64,000 nt of DNA from Primula veris. Its lineage: Eukaryota; Streptophyta; Magnoliopsida; Ericales; Primulaceae. Below the pieces are notes generated by a model. The model was not told where the DNA came from. It saw nothing but the letters and a program-made list of their open reading frames with translations, and ran no database searches. Positions 13,441 to 24,219 of this stretch are shown piece by piece (the stretch's first letter is position 1; each line of letters starts with the position of its first letter). The translations under genes were made by a program, and so were the position numbers. The stretch covers positions 31,193,631-31,257,630 of the forward strand of contig OY821749.1 in assembly GCA_963682055.1 (NCBI GenBank), written 5' to 3'.

Positions 13441-16400
13441 TCAAACCTTCTCATATTTTACTTTCTTAGTTTTCTCCCTGGTCTCCATAACCTCTTCGAA
13501 TGATTTCTAGAAAAAACAGATAAAAAAAAAAGCTTACAAGAGGGAAAACAAAGTTCAATCTGCCACAGAGTTAGGTTTAATACAGACAAGCACAGAAATA
13601 AGTGCAAAAGTATCTATCATTTCAAAATTTTCAATTCTAATCTGTCAAACAGTTTCATTGCTTTTGTTAGCTTGGCTTCTTATGTTATTTTTTTGTTGGC
13701 TTCTAAGCTGCTCTGCATTTGGTTGGTCAGCTAAAGAGCTAAACTTTTAGTTTTCAGGCCTGAAAAACTAAAATCTTTTAAGTTGGATGAACCCAACTGC
13801 TAACTTCTCAATTGCAAATAAGCTATGCACTTCTCAAGTAGTCCTTTTCTTTTGCTGGGAAAAAAAAACTTGGTCTGGTGTTAAATATTGTACACAAGAT
13901 GGAAATGTAATACTTGCAAGAGCAACTATTAAGTCCTTTTGCTAATGTTCCATAGATAAATACTTCAATATTAGAGAAATTTGAGAAAAAATAAAGAAAG
14001 TAAGCTTTATTAAATCGCATACCCCAGAATTGCGCATCTTCCATAAAGCATCTCCACTTGAACTAATGAAATAAGATCCGCCTAATAAACCACTGAAGCA
14101 AAAAATAACTCATCAGCTTTTGATAAATAAAATTTGCAACGTAAGATAGTAAAAACGATATTAAACTAATTTTGGATGTTTTTGACGTATGGATACATAA
14201 TAATATCCCATACAAAACTGAGATTTAAGGTTAAATCAACTGAAGCACGCATGTCATTCGGAACGATAAATACCAGAAGTAGAAGATTTTTTAAATTAGT
14301 CCCAGAGGAAAACAAACAACTGCTTTACCAAACACACTAAGGGCCTAAGGGTAAAGCCGCTAAAGAATTAAAAAAATCAAGAAGCTCTACAGGCTGTTTT
14401 TATTTTTCTGCAAATTTTATTGCTTTTAAGTTGTTTTTCATGGTTTCCCCAGGTTAAAGCTGGTATTTTTTGTTGTTCTAAGTTTCTAGCCAAATTAAGC
14501 TACCTTTAAACTAAATTGACCCAGCTATTTTAAACCTCTCTTAGAATACCTATAATTTGATCTACTCTAAAAACCACCAACCCTTCCACCAAACCCTACC
14601 AATTGTTACTTTAAATCTTCCCCAATATCTATAGACTAAATATTATAAATTTGATTATCATCTTGCCCGTAGGCCGTAGCTAATTCCATCAAGTCATTGG
14701 TACTGCAAACCGGCCATTTCCCCATTGTTTTATACTGTACATCGTTTGGTTGCAATTTGATGCTCAGTTTTTTGCTTTTTTGCTTATAGATTATACTGCG
14801 CTTGGTTTGCCAGATTTTTAAGTCAATATTTTTTTGCCTTAAAAAGCTGCAAGCTGTAGTTGAATATTGCAGTCCGCCCAAAGCTAACTTATTCTTAAAA
14901 TGTTGCAACCAAACAAGCAGACCAGCATGTCCTCACAGCCATTTTCTAATACAAGCTAAGAGTTCATTAATTTAAGGGGCAATTAACAAAAACATAATCT
15001 ACCTCTATTATATTACAAAAAACATACCCCCAAAACTTAACTTACAAAAAACATACCTATATATACTTATTATTTCTCTAATTCTAATCAAATCATAATC
15101 TAACCTCTCTCTCTCTAACACATGTTAATCACCTATCACTCTCTCTCAAAATGGCTAAAAACTCACAAAATATTCATATGCTAATTATAAAATGTGATAC
15201 CCTAATTTTAAAATGTGATACCCTAAATGTTTTGAATCACAATCAAATATCTAAAAAAGAGTTCATACCCTAATTTCAAAACTTCGTACCCTAATTTCAA
15301 AACTTCATACCCTACATTTCAAAAATATATATGCAAAACTTCATACCATAAACTTCATACCCCTGCCCCGCCGCTACCACACTCTTCACCAAAAACACCT
15401 CAAATTCATTTAATTCCATCAAATTATCGAAAAACCTAGCTTTCGAGAACCTACCCTACATTTCAAAAATATATATGCAAAACTTCATACCCTAAACTTC
15501 ATACCCCTGCCCCGCCGCTACCACACTCTTCACCAAAAACACCTCAAATTCATTTAATTCCACCAAATTATCGAAAAACCTAGCTTTCGAGAACCTCTTG
15601 ACAATAACGTCTCGGTCCAAATCCCTAAGTTTACCAGCTAGGGTTTTCGAGCGGGAGAGCTTGGAAGCGAGAGACTTGAGCCGATCGAGGTCGGGGTGGA
15701 GGTTAGAGGGAGGATGAGAGAGGTCGAGGTCGGGGTGGAGGTTAGAGGGAGGATGAGAGAGGTCGAGGTCGGGGTGGAGGTTAGAGGGAGGATGAGAGAG
15801 GTCGAGGTCGGGGTGGAGGTTAGAGGGAGGATGAGAGAGGTGGGAGGGGCGGTGGAGACACGGGGCGGGGAGGGGCGAGAGGAGAGGGAGAGAGAGGAAC
15901 AGGTCGGGGTTTGAGGAGGAAGGAGAGAAAGAGGGGGCGAGGGAGAGCGGGAGAGAGGAGAGTGGGGGAGGAGAGAGAGAGTGGGGGTTTTGAGATCGCC
16001 ATTGTTGAGCAGAGAGAGAAAGTGAACTGTATATGCGCTAATAGAAGAGAGAGAAAGTATAATGACAAAAAATAGAATGGATCACCGCTTATATACTCCT
16101 GAATTTTTGTAAACGAGTGATGTGTTACAAATAATAGGACGTGATCAAGGTATGTTTTTTTGTAACTAAAAAGATTGGGGTATGTTTTTTGTAATTTAGT
16201 TACAAAAATGATATGCCTTAATTTAAAATCAAGCAATTCATAATTTTTCTACTCCCTATAAAATTTCCAGGAAGTCACCTAATTTAAGCCCAATATTTGT
16301 TAAATTTGATATTCTCCAGTACAAGTTTTTTTTTTTAAGCAAACAAACATTTATCATTAGAAGTAAAACAGAGTTCGTTTATGGGACAACAGCCCCCACG

Positions 16401-19400
16401 ATAACTATATTAACAAACAGAGTTCATTCTCCAGTACCAGGTTGATTATCATTGTAATCCGAAATCAACGTTCAGACATGCAAGTGCATAATTCAGACAA
16501 AAAAAAATGTGATTTGTAATCAACGCAAACATGAAAAACAAAAAGATGAAAACAATTAATAAATTTAGAAATCGCTAACCCACACGGAAAAAGAAATTAC
16601 ACCCCAAACACGAGATTAACCAGAAACAAACGCATGCCCAGATACCCAAAAAAACCTCGAATCTCGAAACATTTAAATCTATCTTGTACTATTTACCCCC
16701 ATAATTTATATATGCTGACAATCAGAATACCCCTTATGAACAAAACACAGTACTATTTGATAATCTTTGCATACACCATAGCTAGTATCACTGCAAATTC
16801 GACAATTATTTCAATCATAATGTCAATAATGCAAAAAGAATGTGCCCTTTAATCAGGCACAAAAACATGGGAACTAACAATACAGCTTAATTTAAAATTT
16901 AAAGAATAAAGAAAACGAAAATTACACCTACAAAGGCAAGATTAATGATCGAACGATGCACTATATCAAAAAACAACCTCAAATCTCAAGACATTCGACC
17001 CCCTCTTACAATATAATTACCCCCATAATTCTATCTACTCTAAAAACCAGCATACACATAAGAACCAAATACATTACTATTAGTTAAATTTCATCTTCCC
17101 CAATATCTAGTATTCAACAACTTCGAGTAGTATAACAATCATAAACACAGGTGCAAAAGTCATTCAATAAAAATGTGGTTTTTTAATCAATAAAGAACAT
17201 GGAAAACAAAATTTTAATTTCTTCTGAAAATTGCAAAGTATAAACTTATAAACCTAAAATGAAAAAAAAAAACTACCCGGCAAAGACGAGATTGATGAGA
17301 AATGACCGCGTGCCCACATATTAAAAAACAACCTCAAAACCCGACACATTTGAACCCCTCCTATAATATTATTGACCCCCATAATTCTCTCTACTATGAG
17401 AACCAGCATACACATAAGAGCTAACCACACTACTAGTTGTTGAATTTGATCCTCCCCTAAATCTAGTATGCTAACACTTCAATTATTATTACAATCGTAT
17501 AACACAGGACTATAATTTGATAAAATGCTTTCTTTAATTAACAAATTAAAAACTTGAAAATGCAAAGAATAAGAAAACCCGACGAAACGAGAAAATAAGA
17601 AATTACCCAGCAAAGACGAGATTGATGAGAAACTAACACGTACCCATACACCAAAACACAACCTTGAATCCCTACACATTTGAACCCTTTTTATAATAAT
17701 ATTAACCCCCGTAATTCTCTTTACTCCGAAGACCACCATACCCATAAGAATTAAACCCACTAGTATCACTTAAAATTTGATCTTTTCCCACATCCATAAC
17801 TTTGATAATTACTACTAATATTAATATTGTTATAATGTGCACGTTTTTTTATCGTCGATAAGGAACTTGTAAGCCAGCTTGATAAATATTATCATTGCTT
17901 ATTATTAGGGGCAATTAACAAAAACATACCCTACCCCTATTATATTATCAAAAACATACCCTCAAAAGTTAAATTACCAAAAACATACTTATTATTTTTC
18001 TAATTCTAATCAAACCATAATCTAACCTATCTCTCTCTAACCGCAACTCTCTCTCTCTCTAATCGCACCCCTCTCTCTAACACACGATAATCGCAACTCT
18101 TTCTAACACATTCTAATCTCCCATCTCTCTCTAAAAATGACTAAAAACTCACAAAATATTCATATGCTAATTATAAAATGTCATACCCTAATTTTAAAAT
18201 GTCATACCCTAAATGTTCTGAATCACAATCAAAAATCTAAAAAAGAGTTCATACCCTAATTTCAAAACTTCATACCCTAATTTAAGCAGTAGGTATGTTT
18301 TTGATAGTTAAAGTTGTAAGGGTATGTTTTTGGTAATTTAGTTTCAAAAGTAGTATGTTTTGTTAATTTATCCTTATTATTATTGCTATAATGGCAGAAC
18401 CAATAGTGCAGAGTTCATTCAATAATAATACATTCTGTAACAATGCCAGCGCATAATTCATCCAATAAAAATACATTCTTTAATCAACAAACAACATGGT
18501 AAACAATGGAATTGAAAAGGCCCAAAAATTGCAAAAAATTAACTCATAAGCCCAAAATGAAAAAGGAATTACCCAGCAAAGAGGAGATTGATGAGAAACC
18601 ATATACTGAAAAACAACCTCTAATCTCGATACATTCAAACGCGTCCCATATTTCTCTCTACTCCCAGAACCACCATACCCATAAGAACCAAACCCATTAT
18701 TATTACTATTAGATCTTCCCCTATACCCATAATTTTGGAAATTACTATTACTACTGTTATTTTTACTGCTATGATTATAAAAGGCGTGTTTTTGATCGTC
18801 AATCAAGACGTCGAAGGGCCTGCTTGAAGCGTCGAGTGGCGTCATCGCGAACTGGTTTAGGAGAGAGGGAGTGTTTGTCAAGTTTACCGCAGCTTTGATT
18901 ATTAAAACAATTATAATGCCAACAATGCCGGTACATAGTTCATTCAATAAAAATACATTCTTTAATCAACAAACAACATGGAAAACCTTTAGAAATGAAA
19001 GTTTCAAAGGATAAAGTAAACCCAATATAAAAAAAAAAGGAATTACCGAGCAAAGACAAGATTGATGAGGAACGACCGCGTGCCCATAAAACGAAAAAAA
19101 ACCTCGAATCTCGATACACTCGAACCCCTCACGTAATTCTCTCTAATATAAGAACCACCATACCCTTCATTAATTGAACTAGATCATTTCCCATACCCAT
19201 TGTTCTTATAATAATTACTATTACTACCATTATTATTACTACTACTATGGTTATAAAAGGCGTATTTGTTATCGTCCATCAAGACGTCTTAAGGCAATAC
19301 CAATGGTGCAGATATCATCCATTAAAAATACAATCTTTAATCAACAAAGAAATAAGAACTCAAATTTTCAAAAACAAAGTAGACCCAATATTAAAAAAGG

Positions 19401-21240
19401 AATTACCCAGCAAAGACGAGATTGATGAGAAATGAACACGTGCCCATATACCGAAAAACAACCTCAAATCCCGACACATTCGAACCCTTCTTGTAATAAT
19501 ACTGACCCTCATAATTCTCTCTACTCTGAGAACCACCATACCCATAAGCTGAACTTGATCTTTTCCCATAATTCTGATAATTACTATTACTACTATTATT
19601 TAATACTATTGTTATAAAAGGCTCGTTATTTATCATCGCTAAGTAAATCGTGCCTGCTTGATGAGAAACGAATGAGTGCCCAAATACCTAAAAACAACCT
19701 CGAATCTCGATACACCCGAACCCCTTCCATATGTAGAACCACCATACCCATTAGAACTAAACCCATTATTATTACTACTAGATTTTCCCCTATACCCATA
19801 ATTTTGATAACTATTCCTACTATTATTACTATTACTGCTATGGTTGTAAAATTCGCGTTTTTGATTGTCTATCAAGACGTCATAAGACTCGGTGGCCTGC
19901 TTGAAGCCATACTTATCACTTTTATCATTATAATTATCATTTTTATAATGGCAATACCAATGGTGCAGATATAAACACAATCTTTAATCAACAAAGAAAA
20001 TGGGCTACAATACACATAAAAGATCAAAACTTGTAAATAATGAAATAAACAAGAAATTACCCAGTGAAGACGAGATTGATGAGAAACGAACGGGTGCCCA
20101 TATACCTAAAAACAACCTCGAATCTCGATACACTCGAACCCCTTCCATATGTAGAACCACCATACCCATTAGAACTAAACCCATTATTATTACCACTAGA
20201 TTTTCCCCTATACCCATAATTTTGATCGTCTATCAAGACGTCGTAAGACTCGGTGGCCTGCTTGAAGCCATACTTATCACTTTTATCATTATAATTATCA
20301 TTTTTATAATGGCAATACCAATGGTGCAGATATAAACACAATCTTTAATCAACAAAGAAAATGGGCTACAATACACATAAAAGATCAAAACTTGTAAATA
20401 ATGAAATAAACAAGAAATTACCCAGCGAAGACGAGATTGATGAGAAACGAACGGGTGCCCATATACCTAAAAACAACCTCGAATCTCGATACACTCGAAC
20501 CCCTTCCATATGTAGAACCACCATACCCATTAGAACTAAACCCATTATTATTACTACTAGATTTTCCCCTATACCCATAATTTTGATAACTATTCCTACT
20601 ATTATTACTATTACTGCTATGGTTGTAAAATTCGCGTTTTTGATCGTCTATAAGACGTCGTAAGACTCGGTGGCCTGCTTGAAGCCATACTTATCACTTT
20701 TATCATTATAATTATCATTTTTATAATGGCAATACCAATGGTGCAGATATCATTCATCAAAAAATATAATCTTTAATCAACAAAATTCTCAAAGAATAAA
20801 GTAAACCCAATATAAAAAAAAAAATGAAGAAATTACCCAGCAAAGACGAGATTGATGAGAAACGAACGGGTACCCAAATACCGAAAAACAACCTCGAATC
20901 TCGATACATTCGAACCCCTCGAGTAATTCTCTCTACTATAAGAACCAGCATACCCTTCATTAGTTGAACTAGATCTTTTCCTATACCCATAATTTTGATA
21001 ACTACTCCTACTATTATTAATATTACTACTATGGTTATAAAAGTCACGTTTTTGATCGTCGATAAGAACATCGTAAGCCTCGGAGGCCTGCTTGAAGCGT
21101 CGGGTGGCGTCTTCACGAACGGGTTTAGGAGAGAGGGAGTGTTTGTCAGGGTGGAATTGAAGGGCTAGTTTTCTAAAAGCTTGCTTTATTTGCTCCTTTG
21201 TTGCTGTTCTTGAGATGCCTAGTACCTTGTAATGGTCCAT
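13441..21240 (-). CDS. DnaJ-72-like J-domain protein, three exons, very large first intron
   Basis: Exons: 21240-20837 (134 codons plus 2 nt), 14092-14023 (70 nt) and 13506-13441 (21 codons plus stop), giving 179 residues. The phases join cleanly: GCTGG|T in the glycine run, then GGG|AAA. Residues 1-70 are a J domain (MDHYKVLGISRTATKEQIK), with the catalytic HPD at 30-32 that stimulates Hsp70 ATPase. Residues about 70-120 are Asn/Ser/Tyr/Gly-rich. Residues about 125-147 (FLINLVFAGGLLGGSYFI) could be a membrane segment. The end (GDALWKMRNSGKSFEEVMET) matches the C-terminal signature of Arabidopsis chaperone DnaJ 72 as I recall it, which is what links the distant exons 2 and 3 to exon 1. The leader has an AG/CT repeat near 21361. 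The 6744-bp intron 1 is unusual for its repeats of exon 1 (see separate entries). Confidence 0.85.
15311..15597. repeat. 144-bp tandem duplication inside the MULE-like element
   Basis: The block beginning CCTACATTTCAAAAATATAT occurs at 15311 and again at 15455, two near-identical copies. Each includes CCCCTGCCCCGCCGCTACCA and TCGAAAAACCTAGCTTTCGA. Confidence 0.8.
15355..15700 (-). pseudogene. Probable captured host gene fragment (unidentified)
   Basis: On the minus strand an open frame of about 60 codons reads LKSLASKLSRSKTLAGKL, then DLDRDVIVKRFSKARFFD and so on, ending at a stop shortly after VVAAGQGYEV. Its composition is coding-like and its GC is higher than the rest of the intron, as expected when a MULE picks up host exon sequence. 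I do not recognise the parent gene. Part of the segment was later duplicated (144-bp repeat). Confidence 0.4.
15688..15840. repeat. 39-bp minisatellite, four units
   Basis: The unit contains GAGGTCGGGGTGGAGGTTAG followed by AGGGAGGATGAGAGAG. 39 bp is a multiple of three, so the plus-strand frame reads as a 13-residue repeat (VEVRGRMREVEVG). I regard this frame as a by-product of the repeat, not a gene. Confidence 0.8.
16323..16425 (-). mobile_element. Very short LINE 3' tail (or SINE) insertion
   Basis: It is flanked by a 12-bp direct duplication ATTCTCCAGTAC (16311-16322 and 16426-16437). The insert begins on the plus strand with a run of T (oligo-A tail of a minus-strand insert), followed by AAGCAAACAAACATTTATCA. 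Only about 100 bp were inserted, consistent with target-primed reverse transcription aborted early. Confidence 0.65.
17908..18373. mobile_element. MULE-like non-autonomous element, copy 2 (466 bp)
   Basis: It is flanked by a perfect 9-bp duplication TTATTATTA (17899-17907 and 18374-18382). It starts GGGGCAATTAACAAAAACAT and ends GTATGTTTTGTTAATTTATCC, which is the inverted repeat with a few differences. The subterminal ATTACCAAAAACATAC words are also inverted. Inside are CT-rich stretches and several CATACCCTAATTT repeats. It is the shortest of the three copies. Confidence 0.85.
19981..20702 (-). repeat. Recent 361-bp tandem duplication within the array
   Basis: Text starting TCTTTAATCAACAAAGAAAA at 19981 recurs at 20342, almost base for base. 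The unit at 20053-20290 lacks a block between two TTTTGAT words that the unit at 20414-20690 retains, so a small deletion occurred at short direct repeats. Unit 20414-20690 has lost one base in the DVLID codons, creating a stop. Confidence 0.85.
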
Positions 21241-24140
21241 TTTCTTCCTTTTTTTTGGTTTTTTTTTTGTGAGATTTTTTTTGGGGATTTGGGTTTTTTT
21301 TGGGTTTATTAATAAAGAAAGTTGAATGAATGATCAGAGGTTTGGGGGAAGAAAGTGTGGGAGAGAGAGAGAGAGAAGGCGTGGCAATATCTGCAGCCGT
21401 ATGAAAAATTTAGTTTAGATTTAATGATAATATTATCTAATCACATGATTAATATTATCGAAGATACCGTTAATCAAAACATATTATCTTATAAAACTAA
21501 AAAATTTATTCTCAAAAAATACAAACATACAATTACAAATTTATTTTCAAAACATACAAACATACAATGTGTTTGGGAATAAAAGTTTTGCTTTATAGCT
21601 TTTAGTAATTAGATATGAAAAGTTGTAAGTTGAAATTGGAATAATTAGGTTCTTTGGAAAAACCGAATAAGATTGTAAAATTTATTACATGTTGTATTAG
21701 GTACAAGTATTTTTGTAATCTTCTTATGTCGTTTACTTGGATCGAGTAAAGTGATCAAATAATATTATATAAATTGTGAAAACTTGTTTTTTATTACCCA
21801 AATTAGTAATAGAATGATAAATTGATGTAGTGATTAAATAAATATTTCTCATTACAGTACCTTTAAATATTCTCTCCACTTGAAATGGGTCACAGAACAT
21901 TGTCGGCCACATTTTTGGTCTTTCTTCAGAGCTGACTTTTCTAATTATATCTTGTCGATTTATTTTTGAATGAGCTGGCTTTTCTAATTATATCTTGTCG
22001 ATTTATTTTTGAATTTCAAATATCTCAGAATAACACAACTAAACTGATCTACGATTATAAATTATATTGCTACTTGTTTGGGCCGGATTTACCTTGGTTC
22101 CAAATACTACTAGATAATGAATAATGACACATAATGAATAATACTAGATTGAAAAGTGTTTTAAAACCCTAACCGACATACAATGAAAAAATCGTCTAAA
22201 AGATAAATTAAATAAAAAAAAATTGTGTTATTACTCCATATAATAAGACTAATTACATTAATGGTCCTGAATCCTGATAGTTTACATTCAGATGGGTGAC
22301 CCCCAACGTTTCTTCGCATTAAACCAACTGATATATTTTCGGTTTACAAAGGCCCGTTGCCAAAAAAATTAGGATAGTTTCCACTAAGATTTTATGTTTT
22401 TATTTGAGTTTTTATTGTATTGTAATAAAATATGTATTATTTTCTTGAAAAGTATAGAAAAACAATAGGAAAGAGTGTGTAAGTAAATCAAATATCCTAC
22501 CATGAGAAACAAAAAAACTAAGACATCCTTCGTATCATCAAAAACTGAATTTGATTAATCACGTAAATCCCAAGTCATAATTGCTTTTGGATGTCACAAA
22601 CATAACTTAGTAAGTAATCATTAGAGCAATTTTAGTAACCATCATTAAATGAAACTGGACGAAAACAGAGCATTCTCATTGATAAGATGAAGACCAAGCT
22701 TATTCATTCACATCACATAAGTAGTCACATTAATAATTTAACCTTCTGTTTCCTTCAAGAAATTTAAAACCCTTATTACCTTTCCTTTTCGTATATTTGA
22801 AAAGATCATCAAGCAACTTAAATGTAATTCCATTAAACACCTTAAAATCTAGACCCTTGCTTTCCTTCTAAAGCTAGACTAGCTGTGGAACTTTTTATCA
22901 AGAACTTTTATTGTCATCAAGTATTTTATCAAAAGTATACAGTTTTCCCTGTAAATGTACTGCACAAAGCCTGAATGTAAAAAAATAAATCCCATGACAT
23001 CAACCATCAAAATATAGTCATCAATTGTAACTTTGAGTTAACTTTGGTGCTTATACATAATTACATACAAAGAAAAAGGGGTTAAAATCAAAAAAAAATT
23101 AAAAGAGACAAAACCCCGAAAAAACACGAATAAAATTTTAAAAATCCCAAATAATAATAATAATAAAAAAACAGTATGAGTTGATTTAAGTCATTTTAAA
23201 AACAGTATGAGTCGTTTAAAATCATTTTAAAAACAGTACGAGTCGTTTAAAGTCATTTTAAAAACAGTATGAGTCGATTTAAGTCATTTTAAAAACAGTA
23301 TGAGTCGATTTAAGTTATTTTAAAAACAGTATGAGTCGATTTAAGTCATTTTAAAAATAATATGAGTCGTTAATAAAAAATGACGTTATCGTAAAATAAA
23401 AAAATATGTCGGGAGATTCGAGATAAAACTATCACGACCCTACGGGATCCCGAAAAAGTCGGGTCCCGACTTTTGTTGGGTCGGGATCGGAATTTTTTTT
23501 CACTTTCAAAAGTAATCGGGTCGGGATACAGGTTGAGTGTTTACGGGTCGGACCTCGACCCTAACCGACCCCTAGTTTTTACCATTTTTTCATTTCCGCT
23601 ATTTTTTGTATTATTTTGTGGCATATAATATACGTTTTTATTGATATTTTAAATTGTCATTTTTTTTTATGACATGATACACGGTTTTTACTGTTTTTCG
23701 TTTGTAACATTTTTTACATTATTTTGTGTCATATAATACAAACTTTTATTGAGATATTTTATTATCATTTTTTTTTATTGAATTTATGGGTTATATTAAT
23801 ATATTTTTAACGTTTTTTTTTTTGTTTATACCATGTTTTTTTGTTTATTTTATTAAAACCGAATTAAATGTAACAAATTGTTTGTAATTTATTGGGTTTG
23901 GTATTTTAATCAAAACCCGAACAAGGAACACGATCAAGCCTTGGTACTAATGAGTGGCTGAGAGAGAGAGAACAAAAAAAAACCCTAAATAGGCTGAGAG
24001 GATGTTTAACGAACTGGAGATGGAGATGGAGATGCGTTTGGAGAATACTCCAACTTTATGCGGTTGCGGTGGTTCCTTGACGCTGATGTCCTCTCTCTCT
24101 CTCTCTCTCATGTTGGTTCCTCCTTTCTGCAAATACAGTA
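21241..24140. other. Intergenic region, no gene supported
   Basis: The promoter side of the DnaJ-72-like gene lies at the left, with a (GA)n tract at 21361-21377. A 43-bp tandem duplication lies near 21928-22016 (CTTTTCTAATTATATCTTGT twice), a 31-bp minisatellite at 23171-23372, and a stretch rich in CGGGTCGGGA and GGGATCCCGA at about 23440-23575. Near 24002 a short plus-strand frame (MFNELEMEMEMRLENTPTLC) could be an exon remnant, but I cannot assign it. Confidence 0.55.
23171..23372. repeat. 31-bp minisatellite, about 6.5 units
   Basis: The unit reads ACAGTATGAGTCGATTTAAG then TCATTTTAAAA. The units differ by single bases (TCGTTTAAA in some, TCGATTTAAG in others). Confidence 0.85.
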
Positions 24141-24219
24141 TTGGTCCCTGTTATTTGCATACAATTATCAATTAGTTTTTTTAAAAAAAATTAAACCGTT
24201 TTAAAATTACAATCCACCC

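Larger units (their letters stand above)
14976..16217. mobile_element. MULE-like non-autonomous element, copy 1, with probable captured gene fragment
   Basis: It is flanked by a perfect 9-bp duplication TTAATTTAA (14967-14975 and 16218-16226). The left end is GGGGCAATTAACAAAAACAT; the right end carries the inverted, partly diverged form (GTATGTTTTTTGTAATTTAG and neighbours). The inner parts contain CTCTCT-rich stretches, CCCTAATTT-type repeats, a 144-bp tandem duplication, a 39-bp minisatellite, and a higher-GC stretch with a 60-codon open reading frame on the minus strand. A 9-bp duplication is typical of Mutator-like elements. No transposase was seen. Confidence 0.75.
16430..20830 (-). repeat. 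Array of about ten partial exon-1 copies of the DnaJ-72-like gene
   Basis: Each unit of about 320-400 bp includes ~100 bp of intron plus the last ~170-330 bp of exon 1. Copies of the exon end with donor-like sequence (plus-strand form AATTACCCAGCAAAGACGAG) lie near 16585, 16915, 17271, 17604, 18566, 19041, 19399, 20053 and 20414; a further copy, cut at the donor, starts near 19660. Most copies lack the J-domain start. Coding similarity is still readable (YDVLIDDQK, FYNHSS, VSRFEVVFRYMGT), but several have stops or frameshifts. Copies nearest the true exon are most alike; those near 16.6 kb are most decayed, suggesting repeated outward duplication. MULE copy 2 is inserted within the array. Confidence 0.85.
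14093..20836 (-). other. Intron 1 of the DnaJ-72-like gene
   Basis: The donor is GG|GTAATTTC at 20836 and the acceptor TGCTTCAG at 14094-14093. It holds an array of partial exon-1 copies (about 16430-20830), two MULE-like elements, a short LINE tail and AT-rich filler. I see no gene in 14100-14970 beyond weak traces (for example about 14560-14640) that resemble the decayed array. Confidence 0.8.

Noticed and set aside
13192..13503. 103-codon plus-strand frame
   Set aside because: Antisense to the last exon and 3'UTR of the DnaJ-72-like gene.
15696..15914. Open frame of repeated VEVRGRMREVEVG
   Set aside because: It is the translation of a 39-bp minisatellite inside a transposon; no gene context.
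19639..19980. Possible separate small genes in the DnaJ intron (also 18480-18947, 20057-20341)
   Set aside because: They begin inside intron-derived sequence, lack the J domain, and are copies of the end of exon 1.
23171..23372. CRISPR-like regular repeats
   Set aside because: Units of 31 bp are contiguous with no unique spacers: a plain minisatellite in a plant genome.
24002..24140. Short plus-strand frame with LCGCGGSLTL
   Set aside because: Might be a decayed zinc-finger exon, but it runs into a CT microsatellite and has no continuing exon.
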